A stretch of 20,538 nucleotides of DNA from JAIVGV01 sp045807785 (GTDB lineage: Bacteria; Acidobacteriota; Blastocatellia; Pyrinomonadales; Pyrinomonadaceae). The position numbers and the translations under genes are program-made. The DNA is taken from the NCBI GenBank assembly GCA_045807785.1, contig JBJMGS010000231.1, positions 1-20,538 on the forward strand, written 5' to 3'. A model generated the notes under the pieces. That model was given only the letters and a program-made list of their open reading frames with translations. It ran no database searches and was not told the DNA's origin. Below, in pieces: positions 1 to 6,920 of the stretch. The number at the start of each line of letters is the position of its first letter. Within the stretch, counting starts at the first letter, position 1.

Positions 1-1
1 G

Positions 2-199
2 CGCGTCGGCGCGTTCTTCCTCCTGTGCGTGATGCTGACCGCCATGATCGGCGTCCACTTGAAGAGCGGCTTCTTCCTGCCCGCCGGCATGGAGTTCACG
101 ATCGCGCTCTCCGGCATGTGTCTCGCTCTCCTCATCACGGGCGGCGGTCGCGCCTCCATCGACTACTCGCTGCAAGACCCGCGCGCGCGCAGGCGGTAA
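2..199 (+). CDS. C-terminal fragment of a DoxX-family membrane protein
   Basis: The reading frame is open from the left edge and stops with TAA at 197-199, giving 65 residues of a protein whose start lies outside the window. The visible part holds two hydrophobic segments (AFFLLCVMLTAMIGVHL and TIALSGMCLALLITG) followed by GGGRASIDYSL. A glycine-rich turn followed by a Ser-Ile/Leu-Asp-x-x-Leu tail after the last helix is the usual ending of DoxX-family four-helix membrane proteins, so I assign it to that family. The family's role is poorly defined; some members are linked to redox or thiol stress. The MFS gene follows on the same strand 83 bp downstream, across a repeat hairpin. The family call rests on a short C-terminus and is moderately sure. 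Confidence 0.6.
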   Translation, partial: RVGAFFLLCVMLTAMIGVHLKSGFFLPAGMEFTIALSGMCLALLITGGGRASIDYSLQDPRARRR

Positions 200-204
200 A
201 ACAC

Positions 205-281
205 GGGTGACAGGTGTCGGGTGTCAGTTATGACCCGCCTTATCTGCCGACCCGACACCCGACACCCGGCACCCGGCATCT
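205..281. repeat. Hairpin with heptameric tandem-repeat arms
   Basis: The left arm is three imperfect 7-mers (GGGTGAC AGGTGTC GGGTGTC, 205-225). The right arm is four 7-mers (GACACCC GACACCC GGCACCC GGCATCT, 254-281). Positions 213-225 and 254-266 are perfect 13-bp inverted repeats, and 19 of 21 positions pair when 205-225 is matched to 254-274. The loop is 28 nt. The element ends one base before the ATG of the MFS gene. Its architecture matches that of the element at 3943-4030 although the 7-mer differs. Confidence 0.75.
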
Positions 282-282
282 T

Positions 283-1551
283 ATGAGGCGTTCCCCGCTC
301 GTCGTCATCTTCGTCACGGTCTTCATCGACCTCGTGGGCTTCGGGATCGTCATCCCCGTCTTGCCGTACTACGTCGAGGGAACACGGTTCAACGCGAGCC
401 CGCGCATGGTGGGTCTGCTCTTCATGTCCTACTCGGTGATGCAGCTCGTCTTCACGCCCATCCTCGGCAGACTCTCGGACAAGTACGGGCGGCGGCCCGT
501 CCTCTTCCTGAGCTTGCTCGGCACGAGCGCGGGCTTTCTGATCATGGGTTTCGCGCGCACGCTCTGGATGCTTTTTGCGGGGCGCATCATCGACGGCATC
601 ACGGGCGGCAACATCTCGACCGCGCAAGCCTACATCGCCGACGTGACGACGAAAGAGGATCGCGCGAAGGGGATGGGCTTGATCGGCGCGGCGTTCGGTC
701 TCGGCTTCACGTTCGGGCCGGCCATCGGCGGCGTGCTCGCGAAGTGGGGCATCAGCGTTCCCTTCATCTTCGCCGGATGCATGGCGCTCGCCAACGCCGC
801 GCTGCTCTACTTCACTCTGCCCGAAACCGTGACGCCAGATCACCCGGCGCGCGCCTCCGCCGCCACGGGGCGGTGGTCGCAGCTCTTCCGCTCGCTCAGG
901 AATTCGCGGCTCGCCTACGTCCTGACGATCTACTTCCTCTTCGTCGTCGCCTTCTCGATCATGACGACCTCTTTCGCGCTGTTTACAATGTACCGCTTCG
1001 GCTTCGACGCCTTGCACAACGGCTACATGTTCATGTTCGTCGGCATCGTCGGCGCGATCATTCAGGGCGGACTGATCGGTCGGCTCGCGCGGAAGTTCGG
1101 CGAGCTGCCGCTGACGGTCGTCGGCGCGTTCCTCTTCGCCGGGAGCCTGCTCGCCATCCCGTTCACGAGCCCGCACACGGGGCTCTTGGTGCTGCTCGGC
1201 GTCGGCGCGCTCTTCGCCGTCGGCAACTCGCTCGCTACGCCGTCTTTGACCTCGCTCGCGTCGAAGAGCGCAGGCGTGGGCGAGCAGGGCGGCGTGCTTG
1301 GCGTCACGCAGTCGGTGGCGAGCCTTGCCCGCGCGGTCGGTCCGGCGCTCTCGGCGTGGCTCATCTACAGCGCGGTCGTGACGCAGGGCGCGGACGGCAA
1401 GCCGCACAACCTGAGCGACGGCTCGATGTTCCATACCTTCGGCGCGGCGGCTGGGATCATGTTCGTCGCCTTCCTGCTCGCCGCCTACTTCGCGCGCACG
1501 CACTCCGGCGACTACGCGCGCACGGAAGTCGCACCCGCCGGTGCGGACTGA
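283..1551 (+). CDS. MFS transporter, TCR/Tet-like drug:H+ antiporter family
   Basis: This is a 422-residue, twelve-helix inner-membrane transporter of the major facilitator superfamily, probably exporting a small molecule in exchange for protons. The N-terminus (SPLVVIFVTVFIDLVGFGIV) and the helix 2-3 loop GRLSDKYGRRP at residues 62-72 are classic MFS motif A as in the TetA/multidrug group. A second half begins after a hydrophilic loop near residues 185-205. A longer frame opens at a GTG at 214, but its first 23 codons are repeat sequence, so I chose the ATG at 283 where family similarity begins. No Shine-Dalgarno sequence lies ahead of that ATG; the space is taken by the heptamer hairpin. 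A hairpin terminator follows 18 bp after the stop. The substrate cannot be predicted. Confidence 0.88.
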   Translation: MRRSPLVVIFVTVFIDLVGFGIVIPVLPYYVEGTRFNASPRMVGLLFMSYSVMQLVFTPILGRLSDKYGRRPVLFLSLLGTSAGFLIMGFARTLWMLFAGRIIDGITGGNISTAQAYIADVTTKEDRAKGMGLIGAAFGLGFTFGPAIGGVLAKWGISVPFIFAGCMALANAALLYFTLPETVTPDHPARASAATGRWSQLFRSLRNSRLAYVLTIYFLFVVAFSIMTTSFALFTMYRFGFDALHNGYMFMFVGIVGAIIQGGLIGRLARKFGELPLTVVGAFLFAGSLLAIPFTSPHTGLLVLLGVGALFAVGNSLATPSLTSLASKSAGVGEQGGVLGVTQSVASLARAVGPALSAWLIYSAVVTQGADGKPHNLSDGSMFHTFGAAAGIMFVAFLLAAYFARTHSGDYARTEVAPAGAD

Positions 1552-1569
1552 CGATAGGCTGATCAAACG

Positions 1570-1609
1570 ACGACGCGCGACCCTTCAAGGTTGAAGGGTC
1601 GCGCGTCGT
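1570..1609. terminator. Bidirectional hairpin terminator between convergent genes
   Basis: Perfect inverted repeat: the left arm at 1570-1588 (starting ACGACGCGCGACCC) is fully complementary to 1591-1609, leaving a minimal GG centre (realistically a 17-bp stem with a 6-nt loop). A modest T-containing run (GTTGTGT) follows on the + side. It lies between the stop of the MFS gene and the stop of the emfourin gene, so it probably serves both. Confidence 0.8.
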
Positions 1610-1656
1610 GTTGTGTAGAAGCCGGATCGGTGTGTCGCGCGTTGATAACGGGGCGC

Positions 1657-2001
1657 TCAAGCCTTCGGTGCGTCCGTCTTTGCCGCGCCGCCGCGGATGG
1701 CCTCGTCGTGCGCGCGGCTGAGCCAGTTGATGAGGGGCTGGAGCGGCGGCGGGACGTTTCCGTCCTGCGTCTGGATGACGTGTTTCGCCCCACCGTCCTC
1801 GATCTCGACCGTGTAGTTATAAGCGTCTCGACTCTGGCCACCGTCGCCGGGCGTAGGGTGGTCGGCGGCGCGCGCCGCCGCGACCAGCCCCTTCACTTCC
1901 TGCGCCTTGTCGTGCGGCAGTTCGTCCGTGTCGATCACGACGGGGCGCGAGAGCGCGGGCAGCGCCGCGAACCCGCCGGAACGTTTGAAGTTGATGCGCA
2001 T
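1657..2001 (-). CDS. Emfourin-like inhibitor of an M4 (protealysin-type) metallopeptidase
   Basis: This 114-residue cytoplasmic protein begins MRINFKRSGGFAALP and contains VVIDTDELP near residues 20-28, a central YNYTVEIEDGG segment and VPPPLQPLINWL towards the C-terminus. These are the hallmarks of emfourin, the small slow-tight-binding inhibitor of protealysin encoded next to that protease in Serratia. The frame extends 14 codons further upstream, but the ATG at 2001 has GGGGAGAAG just ahead and starts at the conserved beta strand, so I chose it. It lies 49 bp downstream of an M4 peptidase gene on the same strand, the operon order known for protease-inhibitor pairs. Family assignment is by recognised motifs; inhibition of the neighbouring enzyme is inference. 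Confidence 0.85.
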   Translation of the reverse strand: MRINFKRSGGFAALPALSRPVVIDTDELPHDKAQEVKGLVAAARAADHPTPGDGGQSRDAYNYTVEIEDGGAKHVIQTQDGNVPPPLQPLINWLSRAHDEAIRGGAAKTDAPKA

Positions 2002-2050
2002 CGCTTCTTCTCCCCGCCACGCCGCTCGTCCAACGAACCGCACGCGGCGC

Positions 2051-3202
2051 CTACTTGTAACCCTTCTTCTTCGCGCCTTTCGCGGCGGCGGTCAAGGGCG
2101 GCTTCTTCTGGGCAGCTTTGTTCGCCGTCGCCGCGCCCGCGATCTTGATCCCGACGGCGCTCCACGCCGCGCGCAGCTTGTCGGCCACCGCGTCGCCGTA
2201 CATCGCCTTCGCCACCTTGTGCGACTTCGTCGCGCACTCCTGGAATGTGGCGTTAGAACCCAGCTCGTTGCAGAGCGTAGTGTACCAGACCATGCCGGCC
2301 TTCTCCCACGCGCGTCCGCCGAGGCTCGTGGCGAAGTTGTAGAACGCCTTGTTCGGGATGCCGGAGTTGATGTGGACGCCGCCGTTGTCGTCCGAAGTGG
2401 TGACGTACTTGCTCATGTGATCGGGCTGCGGGTCGGGTCCGAGCATACCGGGATCGTTGTAGGCCGTCCCCGGAGCCTTCATCGAGCGCAGCGCCGTGCG
2501 GTGGACGCCCGGCTTGTGCGAGGCGGGCGGGACGAAGAGCCCTTTGCCGATGAGCCACTCGGCGGCGTGCGCCGTCTGGTTCTTCGCGTACTGGAGCGTG
2601 AGGATGCCGAAGACGTCGGAGAAGTGTTCGTTGAGCGCGCCGGGCTCGTCCTGATAGATGAGGTCTGCTTCGTACTGCGTGATGCCGTGCGTCAGCTCGT
2701 GCGCGATGACGTCGAGCGAGAGGGTGAAGCGGTTGAAGATGAAGCCGTCGCCGTCGCCGTAAATCATCTGCTGCCCGTTCCAGAAGGCGTTGTTGAACTG
2801 GAAGCCGTAGTGGACGGAGGAGTCGAGGCGCAGTCCCCGGTCGTCAATCGAGTTGCGATTGAGGACTTGCTTGTAGAACTGGTAGGTCTTGCCCGCCGAG
2901 TCGTAAGCCTCGTCCGCCGCCTTGTCGTTCGTCTTCGCGTCGCCTTCGCCGCGGACGAGTTTGCCGGGCAGCGTCATCTGCCCGCCCGCGTTATAGACCG
3001 TGCGCCGGAGCCCGCCGGCGGGCACCGCGCCGACGAGGGCGACGTTATTGATCACCTCGCGCCGACCGCGCAACTGCGCCGAGAGGCTGATGGTGGAGAA
3101 GGCCGCGTCCTGCTGCGCGCCCGTGCCGTTCTTGGCGAGGTTCTTCAACATCTCGGGCGGGATGATGCTACAGAAAACGTGGTGAGAAGACTGATCGCAC
3201 AT
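2051..3202 (-). CDS. M4-family metallopeptidase, protealysin-like
   Basis: Zinc endopeptidase of the thermolysin family, 383 residues. The zinc/catalytic motif HELTH is at 168-172, the third zinc ligand is E192 in NEHFSD (192-196), and the transition-state histidine is H277 in HINSGIPN. There is no signal peptide. Instead the N-terminus carries a short propeptide with CSIIPPEMLKNLA, the conserved IPPxLL-like element of protealysin-type enzymes, which mature by removal of a roughly 50-residue prosequence. The C-terminus ends in a Lys/Ala-rich tail (residues 360-383) not needed for the fold. The ATG at 3202 has AGGAGGA about 8 nt ahead. The emfourin gene follows directly. Release by lysis, non-classical export or type VI secretion has been proposed for such signal-less enzymes; the route here is unknown. 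Confidence 0.92.
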   Translation of the reverse strand: MCDQSSHHVFCSIIPPEMLKNLAKNGTGAQQDAAFSTISLSAQLRGRREVINNVALVGAVPAGGLRRTVYNAGGQMTLPGKLVRGEGDAKTNDKAADEAYDSAGKTYQFYKQVLNRNSIDDRGLRLDSSVHYGFQFNNAFWNGQQMIYGDGDGFIFNRFTLSLDVIAHELTHGITQYEADLIYQDEPGALNEHFSDVFGILTLQYAKNQTAHAAEWLIGKGLFVPPASHKPGVHRTALRSMKAPGTAYNDPGMLGPDPQPDHMSKYVTTSDDNGGVHINSGIPNKAFYNFATSLGGRAWEKAGMVWYTTLCNELGSNATFQECATKSHKVAKAMYGDAVADKLRAAWSAVGIKIAGAATANKAAQKKPPLTAAAKGAKKKGYK

Positions 3203-3397
3203 CGGTTGTGTCCTCCTGGGCTGGTGAGAGAGGCTCGACTAGAGGGGCGTGAGATCGCGCGGAGTCGAGACGGGCGAGGCGGCGCGCGATGCGTGTCGGG
3301 GGGCGAGCCCGTGCCCCTTTGCGTTCACGCAGGAAAGAGTTTGAGGCGGCAGAGGCGCGGGAGTCTACCGTTCAGGCGGCGGGCTCCGAACGGCGGC

Positions 3398-3427
3398 ACT
3401 TTAGTCGCAGGCTGTCGGGTTCGTCAA
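3398..3427 (-). promoter_or_regulatory. Candidate sigma70-type promoter for the M4 peptidase/emfourin pair
   Basis: On the minus strand, TTGACG (3427-3422) is followed after 18 nt by TAAAGT (3403-3398). This is a 5/6 match to the -35 and a 4/6 match to the -10 consensus. It lies just past the DUF488 stop codon and would give a leader of roughly 190 nt before the peptidase ATG. The leader region 3203-3397 shows no other obvious feature. Confidence 0.35.
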
Positions 3428-3438
3428 GACTGTCTCGC

Positions 3439-3906
3439 TCACCAGATGGAGGGCAGGAGCGATTCGTCGGTCTCTAGAGTCGAGCCGTCGGGCAGGATGT
3501 GGACGACGCGCGCGCCGCGCTCGCGCAAGGGCACGGAGAGCAGCCCGACGCGGTGACAGTTGGCGCGCGGCTGCTTGTGTTTGGTGAGCGGCTGCGACTC
3601 GGAGCACATGATGGCGGTACGCGCGTCCGCGGCGAGTTCGATGATGCGGTCGAGCCCGCGCGCCAACTCCGCGGGCGGCGCGATCTTCTTGCCGCCGCAT
3701 TCGGGCAGCCACTCGTAGCCGATGCGCGCGCGCAGAAGCGCCGCCTCCAACACCTGCCCGTTGAACTGCGGCCAGCGCGAGCGCGCGGCGCTGCGCACGT
3801 CGCAGACCAACTCGATCTCGTGTTGTTGTAAGAGCGCGAGGAAGTCCGCCCACGCGTGGCGACCGTGCCCGATGGTGAAGACCGTGACTGGCGAGGCTGG
3901 CGGCAT
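3439..3906 (-). CDS. DUF488 domain-containing protein
   Basis: This 155-residue soluble protein has the DUF488 signature: VFTIGHG at 9-15, a CDVRS strand near residue 35, SRWPQFNG at 43-50, GYEWLPECGG at 63-72, a cysteine strand IMCSESQP at 99-106 and NCHRVGLL at 116-123. The family is widespread and has no settled biochemical role; the clustered Cys, His and Arg residues suggest a nucleotide- or metal-handling site. Usual members read C-x-E-x(4-5)-CHR almost without a gap. Here about eight extra residues (TKHKQPRA) separate the two Cys-containing parts. No Shine-Dalgarno is evident before the ATG at 3906. It is collinear with neighbours on both sides but separated by a repeat hairpin upstream. 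Confidence 0.82.
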   Translation of the reverse strand: MPPASPVTVFTIGHGRHAWADFLALLQQHEIELVCDVRSAARSRWPQFNGQVLEAALLRARIGYEWLPECGGKKIAPPAELARGLDRIIELAADARTAIMCSESQPLTKHKQPRANCHRVGLLSVPLRERGARVVHILPDGSTLETDESLLPSIW

Positions 3907-3942
3907 GTTAACGATTTAGAAGAAGCAGCGCAGCTTAGTTAA

Positions 3943-4030
3943 GGGATGAGGGATGAAGGATGAAGGATGAAAGCGTGATGGCTCAAGTTGAATAGTCTTT
4001 CTTTCATCCTTCATCCTTCATCCTTCCCTT
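3943..4030. repeat. Hairpin with heptameric tandem-repeat arms overlapping a stop codon
   Basis: The left arm is a run of 7-mers GGGATGA GGGATGA AGGATGA AGGATGA followed by AAG (3943-3973); the right arm is the complementary run at 4001-4030. Positions 3951-3973 and 4001-4023 form a perfect 23-bp stem with a 27-nt loop. The right arm overlaps the last codons and stop codon of the CYTH gene (4011-4030), so the repeat encodes that protein's C-terminal residues. It may act as a transcript end or stabiliser between the CYTH and DUF488 genes, but no U-run follows. Confidence 0.8.
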
Positions 4031-4580
4031 CTCCCCTTTCGCGCAGCTCGTCGATGGTCGTGTAGGCGAGGCGACCGCCGGTGTAGGGCGCTTCGCCGGT
4101 CACGTCGCGCTCGGCGAACGAGGGCGCGGGGAAGGCTTCCATCTCCGCGTCGGTCACAAAATCCGTCTCGGCGAGGATGAGCCCGTAGAGCGAGCCGAGG
4201 AAGACGTCCACCGAGAACATACGTCCCTCGTGCTCGAAGGGGTAACGGTTCTTGCGCAGCTCGTTGCCCTCGAAGACGGACAGAGTTTCGTACTCATACT
4301 CGTTGAGGTAAAAACTCGTGATCAGCGTGCGCGAGAAATCGGGCGGCTGGGGCGCGTGCTTCTGCGTCAGCTTGAGCGTCCACTCGTTCGTCGGCACCCA
4401 GCGGCTCTTGCGCAGGCGCAGGCGCGTCCCCGTAATGTAGTTGTCTGTGATCTGCGCGTGCGGGTCTTGCAGGCTGAGCGCTTCGGGCAGCCGCGTCAAA
4501 AGGTAGCGCCGCTCGCGCTCGACGCGCTCATACTTCGGCGCGTGATCCAGGGAGAGTCGTCCCGTGCCGATGCCCTTCAT
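4011..4580 (-). CDS. CYTH-domain (triphosphate tunnel enzyme-like) protein
   Basis: This 189-residue protein carries the N-terminal CYTH signature as E21-R-E23-R-R25 followed by YLL (family form ExExK). Alternating charged beta strands follow, such as TRLRLRKS, EWTLKLTQK, YEYETLSVFEG, FSVDVFLG and LILAETDF, as expected of a tunnel-fold barrel. CYTH proteins act on triphosphates (inorganic triphosphate, thiamine triphosphate or ATP) with divalent metal; the substrate here is not predictable. The start ATG overlaps the TGA of the upstream hydro-lyase gene (ATGA, 4577-4580), so the two are probably translationally coupled. The motif lysine is an arginine, which could affect activity. The last six residues (EGKDEG) are encoded by the heptamer repeat. 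Confidence 0.8.
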   Translation of the reverse strand: MKGIGTGRLSLDHAPKYERVERERRYLLTRLPEALSLQDPHAQITDNYITGTRLRLRKSRWVPTNEWTLKLTQKHAPQPPDFSRTLITSFYLNEYEYETLSVFEGNELRKNRYPFEHEGRMFSVDVFLGSLYGLILAETDFVTDAEMEAFPAPSFAERDVTGEAPYTGGRLAYTTIDELRERGEGKDEG

Positions 4581-6571
4581 GCGCCGACCAACTCCTCCTC
4601 GCGCTCTCTTAAAAACTCTTCCGGCTCGACGATGTGACCCGCGATGGCCGACGCCGCGACGACATACGGCGACGCGAGATAGACCTGGCCCGGCCCGCTC
4701 CTGCCGGGGAAGTTGCGGTTCTGCGCCGAGACCGTCACCGTCTCCGCAGATTTCGACGCGCCCGGCCCGGCGTTGATGCACGCGCCGCACGAAGGGTCGA
4801 TCAACTCCGCGCCCGCGCGCTCGAACAACTCGATGTAACCCTTTTGCCGCGCGTACTCCTTGATCTTCTGCGAGCCGAATTGCAGGTAGAGATGCACGCC
4901 CGGCGCGACGCGTCGGCCTTCCTCGACGGCGCGGCTGAGAACCGCCGCGTACATGTCCATGTCGGCCATCTTGCCGCCGGTACACGACCCGCCGTAGGCC
5001 GCGTCGATCTTCACTTCGGCGGCGAGGTCTTTGATGTTGACGCCGTTGCGCGGATCGCCGGGTGTCGCGACCATCGGGCGAATCTCGCTCAGGTCGATCT
5101 CGAAACTCGCGGCGTACTCCGCGTCCTCGTCACTCCGCAGGAACCCTTTGCGCACCTCTTCGGCGTCGAGCCCGCGCGTGCGCGTCAAATATTCCAAAGT
5201 CACTTCGTCGGGCTCGATGATGCCGGTGAAGCCGCCGGCCTCGACGGCCATGTTGGTCAGCGTCGCGCGCTCGTCAATCGGCCAGTCGGCGATGCCTTCG
5301 CCCGCGAACTCCAGGACCTGACCGATGCCCTTGCCCTCTTTCATGTAGTCGGTCGAGAGAATCTTGAGCATCACGTCTTTGGCTGAAACGTCGGCGCGCT
5401 TCTCGCCCGTGAGGGTGAAGCGGACGACTTCCGGCACACGCACGCGGATATCTTTCGTGTACCAGGCGTTCGCCATGTCGGTCGAGCCGACGCCGAAGGC
5501 GAAGCAGCCGAGCACGCCCGCCATGCAGGTGTGCGAGTCCGTCCCGATGACGAGCTGACCCGGAAGCGCGATGTCTTCGACGACCGCGTTGTGGCAGATC
5601 GCTTCCGACCCGCGCTCCTCCGTCCCGCCATAGAGGCGTATGCCCTGCTCGGTCGTGAAACTCTCCTGCGTCGTGGCGAGACCGTTCGCACGGTCGAGCA
5701 GCCCCATCCGGCGTTTCTCTTCCGGCATGACGCGCCCCAGAAACGTCAGGTGATCGCGGAAGGCATAGACCGACTCCGGCTCGGTGACGCGCGCGTCCGC
5801 GCCGAGCGCGTGCTTGAACAGCGACTCCGCCATCGGCGTGACGTACTCGTGCGAGAAGCGCACGTCCGCGACGGCGAACAGCGCGTCGCCGGGCTGGACG
5901 GCCTCGACGCCGACGCGCCCCGCGCTGACGAAGGCGTGGCGCGCGACGATCTTCTCGACGATGTTCATCGGTCGCCGCTTAGTCTCGACGGGCGGCGGCG
6001 AGACGTGGCCTGCGAGCCGCGCCCGGTTGTAGTTGAAGAGGCCACCGTACTCGACGATGTCGCGGGAGATGGGGTCGAGCCCGCGCGTGAACTCTGCGAG
6101 CGGAATCTCCTCGCCGCGTTCGATTCTCTCGATGAGGCCGAAGTCGGTCGAGGTCAGGAGGCCGATGTTCTGCGAGTTCTGGCCGTAAATCTTCTCGATG
6201 GTTTTGGCGATGACGAGTTCGATCCCGGCGGCCTTCTCGGCGAACGGCGCGGTCTCTCTGGACGAGCCGCAGCCTTTCGAGAGCCCGGAGACGACGACCG
6301 CGAAGCCGCCCTGCTTCACCTCGTCCTTCTTGACCGCGCCCTCGCGCATCCCGACATAGACGTACTCGCCCAGGGTCTCGTCGTAATAGAAGCAGACCCA
6401 GCCGGGCGTGATCTCGTCGGTCGAGATGTTGTTCATCAGCGGGCGCGCTTCGTCGTGCGCGAGATTTTCGCCCGCTTCGAGTTGGCGGCGGATGAGTGCG
6501 GTCTCTTCGGTTAAGTAGAGCGTGCGGCCCGCGAACCGGATGCGGTCGGGGCGTTTGGCGATCTTCTCCAC
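4577..6571 (-). CDS. Aconitase/3-isopropylmalate dehydratase-family hydro-lyase, swivel domain first
   Basis: Single-chain 4Fe-4S hydro-lyase of 664 residues from the chosen start. An N-terminal swivel (LeuD-like) domain contains NNISTDEITPG and GCGSSRETAPF (about residues 100-110). It is followed by a LeuC-like catalytic part with GTDSHTCMAGVLGCFAFGVG, the first cluster cysteine in GGSCTGG (about C530), the other two in DPSCGACI (about C595 and C598) and the substrate-binding NRNFPGR. The domain order resembles AcnB without its HEAT-like domain and is the reverse of AcnA. The frame is open to an ATG at 6730, but a consensus -10 box lies inside that extension, so translation must begin lower: GTG at 6571, or possibly CTG at 6604. 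Substrate (aconitate, isopropylmalate, homoaconitate or another) is undetermined. It is coupled to the CYTH gene. Confidence 0.85.
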   Translation of the reverse strand: MEKIAKRPDRIRFAGRTLYLTEETALIRRQLEAGENLAHDEARPLMNNISTDEITPGWVCFYYDETLGEYVYVGMREGAVKKDEVKQGGFAVVVSGLSKGCGSSRETAPFAEKAAGIELVIAKTIEKIYGQNSQNIGLLTSTDFGLIERIERGEEIPLAEFTRGLDPISRDIVEYGGLFNYNRARLAGHVSPPPVETKRRPMNIVEKIVARHAFVSAGRVGVEAVQPGDALFAVADVRFSHEYVTPMAESLFKHALGADARVTEPESVYAFRDHLTFLGRVMPEEKRRMGLLDRANGLATTQESFTTEQGIRLYGGTEERGSEAICHNAVVEDIALPGQLVIGTDSHTCMAGVLGCFAFGVGSTDMANAWYTKDIRVRVPEVVRFTLTGEKRADVSAKDVMLKILSTDYMKEGKGIGQVLEFAGEGIADWPIDERATLTNMAVEAGGFTGIIEPDEVTLEYLTRTRGLDAEEVRKGFLRSDEDAEYAASFEIDLSEIRPMVATPGDPRNGVNIKDLAAEVKIDAAYGGSCTGGKMADMDMYAAVLSRAVEEGRRVAPGVHLYLQFGSQKIKEYARQKGYIELFERAGAELIDPSCGACINAGPGASKSAETVTVSAQNRNFPGRSGPGQVYLASPYVVAASAIAGHIVEPEEFLREREEELVGA

Positions 6572-6626
6572 GGTGTTCTTATTCCACTCCTTCGGCGTGA
6601 TCAGGTTCGTCTCGTTTGAAAAGACA

Positions 6627-6655
6627 ATTATAACGGGCGGAATGAGAAATGTCGT
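6627..6655 (-). promoter_or_regulatory. Promoter of the hydro-lyase/CYTH operon
   Basis: On the minus strand a perfect TATAAT (6632-6627) is preceded after 17 nt by ACGACA (6655-6650), a 4/6 match to TTGACA. Transcription would begin near 6620, some 50 nt before the GTG start at 6571. This excludes the far-upstream ATG at 6730 as the start on this transcript. Confidence 0.6.
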
Positions 6656-6836
6656 GCGGCGGCGAAGAGAGTCACGCGGAGAGAGCGAGCGCGTCAGGAG
6701 GATGCCCCCAACGACTGAGGTTGACCGCACAGGACACGCTTACACAGCCAACGGGAGTCATCTGGAAGAGGTACGGATAACACGCCGATTGGGAGTATTA
6801 TCTGGAACGGTTCGGGTGAATCGGTAGTTATGCCTC

Positions 6837-6884
6837 CGCCAACTTATGAGTGACTGGGGCAAAGTTCGGCTGCAAGCGTTTTAT
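6837..6884 (+). repeat. Possible degenerate attC/attI-like site opening the cassette block
   Basis: CGCCAAC (6837-6843) and, 34 nt later, CAAGC followed by GTTTTAT (6878-6884) imitate the R''-like and R'-like boxes seen further on. The CAAGCGTT wording is that of common attC 3' ends, but the box deviates from GTTRRRY and no stem is evident. The rest of the interval 6731-6920 shows nothing I can identify apart from the Shine-Dalgarno GGGGGG before 6921. Confidence 0.2.
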
Positions 6885-6920
6885 ATCTGACTCGTTCTTC
6901 AGGCAGAAGGGGGGGACGAT

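Noticed and set aside
163..1566. 467-residue minus-strand open frame opposite the MFS gene
   Set aside because: Arg/Glu/Asp-rich shadow of the GC-rich MFS coding sequence; no ribosome site or domain.
1907..3556. 549-residue + strand open frame across the M4 peptidase
   Set aside because: Antisense to a gene with an intact HELTH site; composition is that of a reverse-strand shadow.
3943..4030. CRISPR-like repeats
   Set aside because: The 7-bp units are directly tandem with no spacers, and the arms are inverted; no cas genes.
6572..6730. N-terminal extension of the hydro-lyase to the ATG at 6730
   Set aside because: A perfect TATAAT lies inside it, and the extra residues (Arg/Ser-rich) do not look like the enzyme.
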